A stretch of 64,000 bases of DNA from NCBI GenBank assembly GCA_963930775.1, contig OZ005694.1, positions 6,875,054-6,939,053 of the forward strand, read 5' to 3'. The notes beneath the pieces were generated by a model. It searched no databases. It had not been told where the DNA came from and saw only the letters and a program-made list of their open reading frames with translations. The translations under genes were made by a program, and so were the position numbers. Positions 1-12,800 of the stretch are shown here, piece after piece; the first letter of the stretch is position 1, and the number at the start of each line of letters is the position of its first letter. This DNA comes from Cliona cf. orientalis. Taxonomy: Eukaryota > Porifera > Demospongiae > Clionaida > Clionaidae.

Positions 1-467
1 AGTAGTCCACTCCACCGTTCCATTCCACCATTCCAGTCCACCGAATTCATATTCCCGTCTCATTGCTACATCGATATCGGCCGCCTAACGCTGCCTTCTT
101 TGTCAACCTCCTCTTAACGAAGGGCGTGGTTAAGAATTTTGCACAGATCTTCATTCTTCTACACTGGAATATTGACAGCGAATCATGTAAGATGAATTAT
201 TCTGAGAGCAAAAAAAAAAAAGAACAGAAATAAGTATAAAAACAATTGAATAAAATTGAAGGATGAAGTAGCTAGGGATGGCAGGATCAAAAAGTACATA
301 AACAAGATTTGTAGGGATATAAATCACATCCAATATACATCCCTACACTTGCTTTTTGAGGGGTGCAAGAACAGTAATATCTTCCATATGCAAGTCAAGA
401 GTGCTTAACGAACAAGTTAGGTGCATGATAATCGAGTATCAATACTCCAATTGAATCTATTAAAGTT

Positions 468-594
468 CAACAGCGACATCATATCTGATATCTCGAGGGC
501 ACTCTTTGTCTAGGTCTTCTTTGAAGCCGTGTCGCGACAAAATCTCTTCCAAAGTAGGGCCGGTTTCGCTCAGAATTGGACCACTTGTTGCCAT
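468..594 (-). pseudogene. Truncated death-domain first exon
   Basis: From ATG 594-592 it reads MATSGPILSETGPTLEEILS, RHGF, DLDKECPRDIR, then homology stops at ~468. Upstream sequence (600-710) also matches the copy 1 and copy 2 promoters, so this is the 5' end of a lost array member. Confidence 0.7.
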
Positions 595-651
595 GTTTTG
601 GTTGGTAGTACATGTAGTCTACACCCTCCACCCTCCAGACACGCACCCAAT

Positions 652-706
652 ATCTATAGCCCCACCCCTCGCATGACCTTGCAGTTCTGCGCATGCGTAG
701 TTGCGT
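652..706 (-). promoter_or_regulatory. Conserved promoter block of the array (relic copy)
   Basis: Contains atagccccacccctcgc and gcgcatgcg, also found upstream of copies 1 and 2, at a similar distance from the DD start codon. Confidence 0.45.
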
Positions 707-800
707 AGTTAGCTCACCAATGGAAATTAACAAAACGCGTATGGAATGAGACATGTATAGACCAAAAATAATTTAAAACAAAAGTTCAAAAGAAACATGT

Positions 801-2853
801 AGTAGAGTTAAATAGGAGGGATCCATCCCTCAGATGTTGCCAGGGTGATGTTAGACCCATAGATAGGGCGGTGAAAGGAGGATCTGCTGCCTTGGATACA
901 CATGATGGATGCTCGGAGCGAGGCAAAGGAGAGCCGACACCTTAGCCATCCCATCACTGCTGGATAGTCATGTTGTCTCTTCTGGGCAATCATGTCAGCC
1001 AAGTGTTTGTAGAAAGTTGTTGCCTCCCTTCTCATGCCACCAGTTGTAGATAGAACTAGAGGGGTGAATACACCACGCTCAACTTCCCTGATTCACTGAC
1101 CATACTCTCGCTTCTTGGATTGTTCATGCCTTCTTTAGATAGAAGAGGGGTCTGTTGAACGGTTGGAGGATGCGTTTGGGTAGAATACCCTTACATCAAA
1201 AAATGCATCCTGAGACGCGTTCCAAAAGCCTCTTGCACGAATGTCTACATGAGCTCCGTCTTCAGTGTTTGCAGAGCGAGCTATCATTCTTTCTCCACTA
1301 AGTGGTTGGAGTGGAGGCTCAGTTGCGACATTGTTGCAAACTTCGGTCAAGAGAGTAGCTGTTATGTCACGAATCTCGTTGTGACGGATGGTTGGGAAGC
1401 CTCCCATGTGGCATATCATAGCATGATCAACGGTGAACTGGGTGCCACAGTTGCAGGTCTGAGGGGTGTTGATAGGCTTCCATCCATATCGCAGACATAG
1501 TGCATCCCTGAACTCTCCCTTATGTGGGTAGAAACCGTGTTCTTCGAGCGGGAGAACAGAGAGCCACGAAGATGACCCTTTCTCTTTTGAAAGGGTGACA
1601 CATCGCTTGAGCTCTGTGGTTGTACACTGTCCGAGCTTGTTCATCCTGGTTGTGCCGGTTTCTCTTCAACCGGCTTGATTTCCTTCTTGATTGTGGAGAT
1701 GGTGTTGGGATCGATAAACTCGTTCACATCCTGACAAACTATCAATGCCACAAGTGGTGCAGTGATACGTTCTGAAGACTGAACAGTGTGCGTAGGAAGA
1801 TGTTTTTGAGCAGGGGGGCTGAAAGTAAGCAGGTGAAGACTCGCTTTACGTGCGTGTAGCTAGCGCGCGAAAGCTAGGGGGGTCTGGGGGCATGCTCCCC
1901 AAGGAAAATTTTGGAGTTTTAGACCTTCTGAGAGCTTTTCTAGTGCATTTTCGAGGACATTCTGGACTCTTAGCTTGTCACATGTGAATACAGATCAGTA
2001 GTGACTAGCAACTGATCTGTGTTCACATGTGACAATTATTGATATCTACACACCGTGCGGCTAAGATACACCACAATAATGAATAACTCAAGCCTGATTG
2101 TGGCAACAGATGAAAAAGAAAAGTGCAAACCTCAGAGGGTGAGCCCTAGAGACAAGCACAATATGCTGGCATTGCTTTGGGCATAATAGGTGGTTTTGTT
2201 ATGCCGGCATAATGCTGGCATAATAGGATTAAATTATAAGGCAGTCAGGTAATCGACCAAGTACATAGTACTTTTCTAACGTTTAGTGAGTAAGGTAGTC
2301 TAGTATGGCCGTAGCTTGTCTTTTTTATGAAATATAGCTTTCATAAGGTACAAGTTTCCGAATGAGATTAGCATCAAAATACTAAAAATTGAGAGAAATC
2401 GAGAGCATAATAGGTACAAAACAATGAGCATAATTGGCTTGGTGTTGGGAATTAGAGCATAGCATAATAGGAACTTTAAAAAGCATAATGTGCGTGTCCC
2501 TAGTGAGCCCCACCCCCTGGCTTGTACAGCAGTCTAAAAATCAGAGGGGCTCTGCCCCCCCCAATCTTATGACTGGGGGGGGGGGGGCAATTGCTCCCCC
2601 AGCCCCCCTGGTTCTTACGCCAGTGCTGAAAACATTCAGATGACATGGTGGCTGGATTTCAGAGACCTAAGCCTCCGAGACGGGTAAGAAGTGCAAGTAA
2701 GTCTCTCTCAGTGGAGGAGCCTGGTGGTCGACCGGTTAGTGCTGGGATGAGATGTTGGTGTATTGCATTTTCTAGCGGCTGTAGCAAGTCACCCGGACTC
2801 ACCGATGTCTGGAATTGTTCGCAGAAGGTATGACCAGCGACTAGATAGACCAT
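801..2853 (-). pseudogene. Broken retrotransposon ORF (C-terminal RT-associated region)
   Basis: Pieces on the minus strand read in order: 2853-2640 (HQHLIPALTGRPPGS, RLGGLGL, stop, NPATMSS), 1790-1660 (SSERITAPLVALIV, DVNEFIDPNTIS), 1644-1135 (WLSVLPLEEHGFYPHKGEF, CNCGTQFTVDHAMICHMGGF, RHNEIRDITATLL) and 1035-808 (EATTFYKHLADM, SLRASIMCIQGSRSS). This matches the distal part of a retroelement protein common in sponges and corals, with a Cys/His cluster (C-x-C, H-x3-C). Stops and frame breaks occur near 1090 and 2680, and an ~845-bp insert (1784-2628) splits it. The RT catalytic core is absent. Confidence 0.7.
1784..2628. mobile_element. Insert with imperfect TIRs, hAT-like
   Basis: The left end cagtgtgcgtaggaa plus caggggggctg mirrors the right end cagcactggcgtaagaa plus ccaggggggctg. 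It splits the retroelement relic at 801-2853. No coding sequence and no clear 8-bp duplication. Confidence 0.45.
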
Positions 2854-3464
2854 GCATAGCTCACCAATACTTATTATTACATCCCTTATAGTAGCTATAA
2901 ATTTACTTTTCTGAAAGAGTAAAGGTATCGCATCGTGAAATTTGGTGCAGATACATGCAGGTGAATATGAGAAATATTTTAAAGTTTGTCATAGGTTTTC
3001 ATTTTCACTTTAAGGCATTTTATGATTACATAACATTGCATAACTTAAGGATGCTACTTACATACATAGTGATCCTTTACCATATACATGCAATGAAGCT
3101 ATAATACGAGGGATGTGGTAACGTTTCATTTATATTATATGAACACTTGACCATATCCCCAGTAGCTGATTTACATGCCCAGTAGAAATTTACTTTTCTG
3201 CGGTTATTAGGTAATGATGATGTAATCTATGAGGTAATTGCCAGAAAATTCAGGGCCTCCGTGGAGCCTTTCTGAAATCAGTATAATACATGTAGAGTAT
3301 CTGACGCATGTATCCAGCGAATACATTATAAGCTGAGCGCTAATTTCTCTGCGAAGTACCGCCGGCCGAACTTCACGCGTTCTCTTGGCTGATGTAATCC
3401 CGTGGATAAAAAAAAGGCTATATATAGCACGCGCGCTGTGTGCCATGCCGCAACTAACCTGATG

Positions 3465-3512
3465 TTCAGAAATCTCCTCCAAACTTGGACCTGCTTTGCT
3501 CACAATACATGC
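3465..3512 (-). pseudogene. Short death-domain relic
   Basis: Minus-strand reading SKAGPSLEEI matches the copy 3 first exon (SEAGPSLEEI). Homology ends on both sides. Confidence 0.4.
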
Positions 3513-3977
3513 AATGCATAGGCGGCGGAAGCATATTGAATGTGAGGGGGCCAAGAGCGCGCGAAAAATTTTTAAGCCACGCCCACTAATTAGCGTAACG
3601 CGTTCGTGATAAATGAAGAAACAATGATGGACAGCAGGCAAAAAACAGTCGATTTCAAGGAGAGCAGCAATGAAACTAGCATGTGTTTGACTCAGAAATG
3701 ATAAAAGGCTCTTGCAGACTGGTAAAATTGACAGGTTCATTGTATTTTCGCAGTGTCTAGAGTGCCGGCAAATTTATGTACAAATTTATATTGCCATATG
3801 CAGGAGGGGGCGGGGACTAGGGCTACGTAAGAGTACAGTATTTTATATGGACTTACCGGCACTATAACGCTTAAATTGCGGTGCCGGTACCGGCACTGTA
3901 GACACAGCGTTGTATTTTACTTAGTACAAGGCAAACGTGGGCCACGGTGTATCAGCTTTGAAAAAGTTGGGGGGCCA

Positions 3978-3979
<2 letters not shown>

Positions 3980-4009
<30 letters not shown>
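3980..4009. repeat. Poly-C tract
   Basis: Uninterrupted run of about 30 C. Confidence 0.9.
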
Positions 4010-4279
4010 TTCTGCTGATTGACACCATGACATGCTTCGCTCGCCACACCCCAAAATCTGAGTTTGGGGGGTGTGGCCCGAAACCATCACATATAATTAT
4101 ACACATACAATCTTGATGACCATTTCCTAATGGCACTACTGGGCCATGCGATCGAGTGCATAAACGACATATGCATGCATTATTAATAATTAATATTATG
4201 GTAATCAGGCCTCAGGAAATCAGGGTGCAGCTGCTGCCTCTATAGATCTAGCTGGTTTGATGATAATAGCCTTCTCAGA

Positions 4280-4302
4280 TGGGGGGGGGGGGGGGGGGGG
4301 GG
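4280..4302. repeat. Poly-G tract
   Basis: Run of G followed by a GA-rich stretch that recurs at 51700-51780. Confidence 0.85.
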
Positions 4303-4369
4303 TGGAAGAGATTGAGAGAAAGAGCAAGATCGAGTAAAACTGAGCGAGTACATTGAGATATTATTATAT

Positions 4370-5080
4370 GTGACCCTCCACGAGGAAACCAAGAGTGGGC
4401 GGGGCCACGTATTTACCATAAACGGCGAATATACGGACTTCCGCGTGCAGCATACGTAGCAACGTTCATTGCAATTTTTTGCAAAACTTTAATAGTACGG
4501 GCGATCCGGGTATATTAAAGGCATTGTGTCCATACATAAGGCCTAATTGCTTCTTAATGAGCTCATTAGTTCAAAAATTCAATTAAAGTGGGCACAGGAA
4601 GTACGGGCGCGCCCAATATTACGGTATAGTCCACGGAAGTACGCAGAGATCGAACACGTGCAGCGCAAAAGACATTCGCGACGATCGAGTTGAGAAGCCT
4701 GCGATCTTCGGTTATGGACAGCTAAAGAGTAAGAAAACTGATAAGTATAGGATCGAGAGCCTACACGACGCCTAGAAAGTCGAACGCCCAGCAGAGCGAG
4801 CCTCAGCGGACAGATTTGAATGTACACGCGAACTTATCAGCCATCCGCCACGCCCAGTGTTCATTTACCGCGTGGGCGCGTGCGGCTTCAATTAGCAGGC
4901 AATCAGCGCTTATAGCATGACACAATGCCTTTAATTTTTTGCTCATATCTCCATGACTACACGGGCTAGAGACTTCAAATTTGCTGGAGCAATAGTTCAA
5001 AGGTTGTAGTTGGTAATGGTAGCCTTTAAGTCAAAAATTTTTTTCCGCGCATTATGCTTGGTTTACTCGTGGAGGGTCAC
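4370..5080. mobile_element. 711-bp TIR element, empty site known
   Basis: Termini gtgaccctccacgag and ctcgtggagggtcac are perfect inverted repeats, continuing with aaaccaag/cttggttt. The duplicated flank near 51780 lacks it. No coding sequence recognised. Confidence 0.75.
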
Positions 5081-5388
5081 ATATTATTGATAATGTTATG
5101 AAGCAAAATAATATTCATGATAATCCAATTTAATCCTGTATTTTGCTCACCAGTAAATATTCCAGTTGCTTTCTCTAGTAGCTAGTTCCCTTACCCATGT
5201 ATTTCCAAAGCCAGAGGAAGCTGGCTAGAGCCATGACTGCCCTCCTTGTCCCATTGATGCCAAGAATTAAAGTGGAATTTATTTTTGTTTTGCATAGTGT
5301 CCATGCAGTATGAATACACCCTGATATTAATATTCAATTCCTGTAGCTGGTTACATGTATACTTTTCTTGATTTACGTGTGCTATAGC

Positions 5389-5570
5389 TCATCCAATGAA
5401 AACTCTAAACAAAAAATAATTATTAATCATTTCCCAGTACACTCCAAGTTCAATAGCGATAGCTATTATCTCATAATAATTATTGGTCTGGATCTTCTGT
5501 GAATCTTTATTGCTCATGAAGCCATAATTATCATGACAAAAATTTAATAATGAATGCACTGGATGTGAGA
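5389..5570 (-). pseudogene. Degenerate death-domain exon
   Basis: Minus-strand reading SNKDSQKIQ, IAIAIELGVYWEMI, FLFRVFIG aligns by eye with the copy 1 DD (ECPRDIRDDIAIELGADWEMI). A related relic is at ~52095-52260, so it predates a block duplication. Confidence 0.55.
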
Positions 5571-6244
5571 ATGCTACTCTGCCAGATATAGTTATACTTA
5601 AGCACATGGAGCCACATGTGACATCACCAGCAAAACTTGCATTCACTTAATGTAGTGGAAGGGGTAACTATGTACACTGGGCTAAGCACATGCAGCAGTT
5701 TAGTATCACAGACCCTATATACTTTGATAATTAACCCTCGCCGCATAGCGTAAGCAGAGGGTTACTGTAATTGTTTGGCAATTTTTGTACATCCGAACCC
5801 TCCTGTGCTAAAATTAATGGTAAGGGTCGTCTGAGAGAATGAAGGTGTGCATTTGAGGTATAATAATAATATCGGTAGAAAGGAATGGTGCCGGTCATAT
5901 TACATGTAAGTCCTACCCAGTGGTGTACGTAGCATAATGCTACACACAGACTGGAAACAGCTGCACAATTTGTGCAATTACATGGCACCTACCTCAGCTA
6001 CATGTACGTATACATGACCGATTGTCATCATTCTATATGCTTCGCTGGTCAGTTGTCAATGCAATGACAGTGTAAACAAGTGGCCCTCAAGTCATTCTCT
6101 GCTCTCTCTCAGCTTCATTTGCAATATTATTATATTATACGATCGCAAACTCACTGAATCTTTTCGGCCAGGCTGCATTAGCTACATTTTCAAGCTCCTC
6201 TCATCTGACATTCTCTCTCTCTTTTCCCTTGCACTTCGTACATG

Positions 6245-6639
6245 CATAGGTGCCAACTTGTTTTGGTGGACATCAGGGACACAGGGACCACGCCCCCAAA
6301 CCCACCCATTCCACGCCCATACCACACCCACTAAGACTAATTAAACCCGAGAATGTGACCTTAGTGCCACTAGTTATTAATGGTTGACTCCACCCCCAAG
6401 CCAGCTGTTTGGCACAAGTCAACAATCAATCCACTATAGAGAGTTTTTATAGCTAGTTTTGAAAGTTGCTCAGCCATCTACAAGTGCAATAATTATTGGT
6501 AAGGTATAATTGTCAATCAGCTCAGTCAGATGGAAATTCCAGGAAATTTAAAGCCAAAAATTAAGTTCTGTGCGGGACACGGGACAGGGCCTCCAATTTC
6601 GGGGTTGTCCCGGACGTTCCGGGACAGTTGGCACCTATG
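6245..6639. mobile_element. MITE, ~395 bp
   Basis: Ends cataggtgccaact and agttggcacctatg are inverted. The matching block at ~52930 lacks it (acttcatatgtctggc). Confidence 0.7.
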
Positions 6640-6845
6640 TGTAACATGTCTGGCTATGGTGATCATTTCACCTCTCCCTCCCATCTTCTCCTTATACTCT
6701 CCCTCTCTCTCTTTCTTCCTCTCAATATAATTCATCATAAAGTAATTATAATGTATGCTCATTGTATAAACACTTCAAGATACACAAATATTGAGTGGGA
6801 ATCGAAACGTACACAGAAATATAAATGAAGCTACTCATCAAAATA

Positions 6846-9800
6846 TCATTTCAACTTGTCTTTGAGTCTTGTTGGAAGTGGTAGTCTATCAACTTCATCA
6901 CCACTCTTTAGCCAACTTGATAGTCTTTCCAGGCACAGCTCTTCAAGGTTGATAGCACCATACTCTGTAACTGTAGACGGGTGCATGGTGAGAAAATTAA
7001 TTATTGAAAATTATGCATGAGAGGGAGTGTGGTCAATATCCTTGTGGATTATTCCAATTTAGCAGGTATCTATAGCTATAGGCTGTGACTTCAAGCACAA
7101 TGTCCAGAGTCCGATAGGCATCACACTAAACACTATGCTTGGCTATGGATACAATTAATGTACAATATTATGTTTCAATTATTAGAGTGAGCCACAAAAC
7201 ATAATTAATTTTGTGGGTCAACAAAAATGAAATTTAGGTAAACTAAATAATACTAATTTTAATAGTGGCGTAAATTCCATAGGTATGTGTACATACACTA
7301 TAGATATAGATGTGACTACTGTAACACTCACCTGCTTTGGTGATAACCGTAGCAACACACTGGCCATAATGGTCCACAACGGCATAGACATCTGATTCAG
7401 TGTCTCTGGTGTAGATATTCTTTGCTGCTATGCCTTGACTTTCACCATTCACAGTGAACTCCAACACTCCATCTCGGGATAGACGCAATCCAACACAATC
7501 TCCCTCACGAAGATCACACGAATTAACATAGCCGTAGTCGGAATCCTCTCCAGGAGTGACAAGGTTATTGATAAGTTTCTGGTCAATCCACACACAATGG
7601 TATTCAGCGTATTCGGAATCTTCAGGGATACCAGGACCAGATTCAATGGGCACACCTTTATTGCTCCTCCTCAGTCCTATTTGAATTGATCCACCCCATA
7701 ATGCTCCATATGTCAGCATTTTCACCTCAAACTCTGCTAGTCCTTTGAGAGGTTGTGCTCCATATGCTACACCATCATTGCGTTTATTTTCAGGGTCCAT
7801 CCTCTCAGCTCCTAGTCCATTGTTGGTGATTCGAATGTTTTTTCCCGCTGCACTGTGGTAGCCAAATTGAATGTCTCTGTTTGGTGTTGAATCATCTGTA
7901 TCTGACTCTGACAGAGGATCTTGTAGTCTTCTGGTTTGGTCTTCCTCCACTAACATAAGCCCTGATAGGAAAAGAAAGGTATGTACATGTACGTAACTTG
8001 ATGTATGTCCACCCACATAACTCTTAATATCTGCATAGTTCTGTATCTGTTAATTTTGGGAGGCTCACTCATAAAAAAATATTATGCTTCCCATACAAGC
8101 CCCTCTCATTCTTGATTTGCATAATAATTATGTCCCTTCTTTATTAGATAGCCAAGCAAAAGCAATACTGCTATTTATTATATGAATGGCTTCTCTCATT
8201 TGCTTGTGTGAATATTATTAATATATATGCATACATGACCTGGAGCATTCTTGCAGTTCATCAAAATGTTTTGGTACGTATCTTCAATAATAATACTATA
8301 TTATTATGGTACTAAAGAGCATTGTGAAGTAATGCAACTACTGTTGTGTATATTCCTAGGGGAAACCCCTGACCCTATGTTTATTTGACAAACTCATCAA
8401 TAGCAGAATAGAATGAAGCACTATCATACAAAACCTCGTAGCTAATACGGCGGTATACATTAGCTACACATAGCAAGACAAACCAGCATTATAATTAGTG
8501 ATGATACAATCGAGTAACAGCAGGAATGTCATTACATAATATACATTACACTGAGCAGCCTCACCAAAACTTAAGTTGAATTTCAACAAAAGGCACACAC
8601 ATACAATATAATATATCTTCATAAAAGTCTAATGGCACATCATATGATTTCAACATACACTGTTGAAACCATGTAGCACAGCAATAGACACATGCACTCA
8701 TCAACTCACTTACTCAGTGACTACATACCTACATTGTTAACTCTACGGGACATGAACTGAGGGTTAACAATGTTTTCCCTAGGATGTTAAAGGGAATACA
8801 ATATATATGTACATATTATGCTTTTTTATGTGGGAATGGGACAGGGCCAAAAGCTTTGATAGTAAGGTACGGGTTCCAACCCAGTATGCCTCAGCCTTGG
8901 GGATTAGGGAGGACACTGAGAGTACAAATTAATCATATCTCCAGCCAGGTTGACATGAAATAGTAGTGACATAATGATGATCACCCTAACATCATGTAAA
9001 GGCAGCTTAACATTGTACCTCCCATAACAACAAAATTAATATAGAGTGTGTCTGTGTGCACTCGTAATTATTATCTGTATAAACTCATTCATACCTTCAT
9101 AATTAATCCGTGGGTGTATATCCATCATTGAATCATCAGTGCTTCCTTCAAATTTGATAGTGGGTGGATCAAACCTTGTTCCTCTCATCGTTACCTTGAC
9201 GTGATAGTCTAGCAGCCGATGTTGCAGGTCTTCATGCTCACTCTCCCTCCAAATGTCAGAAACTCTAATCTGTTGAAAAGGGTAATTAACAGCAAAGAAA
9301 ATTATTTCATGTGATATACGAGGTAGGGAATCTGTAGCTAGCCATCCACCTGCACTTCATCCAATACTTTGATGTGTCATTGCTAGCAATCTCCCACTGA
9401 CAGTGTCCTCATATAGGCTTTCCCCAGATATTCAGAGTATAGGGCGGTATTTTGATCAAAGATCAAAGGCTTTTACCTTCCACCGATCATATCAAAGGGA
9501 AATGAACACAGGTAGAGTGGTGCAGCACTGCAGTGCTCTACTCTGCCCTAGGGAAACCCATGAACCACTGAAGGATCAGCCCCTGCTACTGATACATTGG
9601 CTATTTAGATGTAAACTGCTAGGACCCACTGCTAAAATAATTGTTATACATGTATGATTGTAATTGTTGTCTATGCTAGTGCATTAATTCATGTGAGCCA
9701 GCATGTCGTGTTTCTCTATGCTCCGCCCCTTGTTCCCATCACCCATCATTATTCTCTGGTCTGTTTTGTCTCTGCCAGCCCTGTTTTCATTTCCATATAT

Positions 9801-12800
9801 ATAGAAATCTGTACACTCACTCTATGCTTAAGAGCTAACTTTATCTGCTTGCTTGTTGTGTGGATTTAGCATCAAATTCAGCACACTACAAATGGACTAG
9901 TCAACACCAATCAGATAGCACCTGTTCAAATACCGTGTATACGTAAAGGGAAACATTCAAATGAAAAACTTTCGTAGATCAGTATGAAGTGAGAGTGAAA
10001 ATTTTCATGGAATGCTATGTATAAGTGGGTGGAGCATGCCTAAATTTGTGGAAAAACCTTTTGAAGCCTTTCTCCCACGAAAGTTTCCTACCATACGGTA
10101 TGCACATATAACTTCTGGGATTGATTTGGGTGCTCCTGATTATGAAAACACATTCATCCCTTTAAGTATCGGTAAATAAATCCATCAACCCTCTTAGTTC
10201 CTTGACACATTGCCTTTATATTATACCCTAGCCTCTAAAATTCTCTAAACACAAGTGGCACTTGACATCTGCTAGCTATCCATTGAGATATGTTACCATT
10301 CCTTCTTCAGGCTCCACTGCAGTGATGTGTGGGTTCTTTTCTGGCACAATGACTCTTAAGGATCCACCTGAATTGGCCGTCAAATCAAATCTAAAAATTT
10401 TGATACAGAATTGCTTGTCACCATCACCATGGACTTCGTGTTTGCGTCGCAATTTCAAAATCTACAAGTTAAACATCAATAAGTAAACAATTCAAGAGAC
10501 AACTGAGGAATGCTACTTTACTTTGAGAGCTGTATTACGAAAATGAGCATCGATATAGACTTCATGAATGTCACCGGATGACTTTACTGACACAACAAGA
10601 GAGTAGAGAGAATCAACACTGGCATCAGCTTGCTGTGGTGGTCTCTCAACCTGTATGAGAGATATTTCTATAAAAATTTTGATCTTCTAAGATCAATTGT
10701 ATGTCACACTTGGCGATTTGGTGAATTCAGTATAGATCACCAAATTAACTTAATGCAGACATTTTTAGACGATTTCGATTACGAATTGCTCAGATTCCTA
10801 GATCTGACGATCTTCATGTTTTTATCCTTAGCTATATGCATGCACACACACCCCACAGGATGGCAATGAAATCTTCAATATTGGTCTTGGCATAAAGGTA
10901 TGATAAAAATTTAATGCATATAGATAGGATATAGAATTAGAGAACAAAATTTATATTATTTCCATAAATTCCCACTACCATGCATGGTACATATACATAC
11001 TCTAAATGCACACTGTGACTTTTGTGTCATAAAGTCGTCAGACTATATTATAAGTAGGATATGCCATATATGTAATATACATTACAGATACCTAAATATC
11101 TCAAAATAGGTAATTTTGTGAAATATCTAAGTGTGAAAATCAGAATCTCCATCAAATTATCTATCTAATGAGACCAAGATCATTCATCAAATCAATTGTA
11201 CATGCCAGAACCAGATGTTAAAAAATGGCCATTTCCCAATCTTTCTTTCCTTCTTTCTCATTTCCAGGGCTAACTCAAGACTGTCTGGATCGCTCACCTT
11301 AGTTCTCATAAATTCTCTATTTTGTAGCGTGCAGTGCAGTGGCACGCTAGTTTGGCGTTATCTCGACAGTTACGTAATAGTGCATGGGTGTGTACAGTGA
11401 ATTAATGATAGAGTGTGTCCGATACACCATTTTGCAATATAATGCACATGCCCGGAATGTGCTTCCATGGTGAAGTCATGTGACAACACCTGGCCCTATG
11501 CGAGCTAGCTAGTTACTCGCTAGCGCATGCAGCGGCATGCTGAACCGATCAAGGATATGAAGGTATAAGGCTCGAGGAGTGGTAAGGCACTAGGCATAGC
11601 GCATGTACAGTCAAGCCTCTGATAACAGACCCTCCGAGAAGAGGACAACCTCTCTACAACGGACAAGCGTCATGTTACGGATTGGATTTAGCATGATTGT
11701 AGTACTTACGCAACCTCCGAGAAGCGGACACTTCTCGTTTCCGGACAGCGGACAAAACTCCAGCTCCCAATGTGACTTTCCAATATAAATTCGCTTCTAC
11801 ATAACAGACACCAGGAAACCACACCCTCAAAAATGTGCCATGCCCACACTACCAAGCGCACACAGATGCAAATATACGTACATGATAGCTATTAAACAAG
11901 GCCACTGGAATAATGTTAATGAGTCCACGGCAACTCCATCTTGTCTATGTAAGGCGTAGGTCCATAGAGGTGATACACACATGGTATTTCAAGTCCATAA
12001 CCAGCTCCTCAGCAAAATTAATGGAAGGAGATGGTGATGATGAGGACAATGACGTTGATCAACAAAAACCCCTTCCCAGATTGACAATTTACAAGGAAGC
12101 TGGCTATAACTGCTTTGGAAGATGTGTGCTATTTTTAAATTTTGGTTATAAAGGGGCATGGACATGAAGCCTTGTCTGTCAGTTCAATTGTAAATATTAT
12201 TATTGACAAGATTGTTAACCTAAAGCATGCATCTGCAAGACAAGCGACACTGCGTGACTACTTTATTCATGATCAGTAACATGCAATCATGTCATGCAAT
12301 GATTCACTCACAACACACATTATTAGGTTTTGAACATTCAATTGTCATAGTTAATACATTTCTGAATCAATGAATATCTGCCCTATTAAAGTTTATTTGT
12401 GGCAAATCTCCGAGAAAAAAACAACCTCCGAACAAAGGACAAAAGGCCCGTTCCAAAAGTGTCCTTTATTCGGAGGCTCGACTGTAGCGCAGTGCTCGAT
12501 CATAGATATCATACCATCACACAAAGGTGCAAGGCTCAAGGTGTGGTAACATACAGATCGTGAAATTATGCCGGGTAGCTAGCTGCTGCCAACAATAAAA
12601 CTTAGAACTTGGTTTTCTCCCTAAGCAGAAGAGTTTCATCACTACTTGTGCCGCCTAAAGCAGGCTTCTTTGTCAGCCTGCTTCATCACATAGGCATATG
12701 AACGCAAGTTAATGAGGGGGGTGGCTACGAATTTCGCAAACTTCGGCACCTCCCATCTTCCACTTAATTACACTCTTAGGACAGAAGTTGTGAGCAAATC

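Larger units (their letters stand above)
5100..6830. repeat. Segmental duplication block A (3' flank of copy 1)
   Basis: Sequence from ~5130 to the tail exon is closely related to 51780-53102, the 3' flank of copy 4. Apart from the DD relic and one MITE I see no gene here. Confidence 0.7.
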
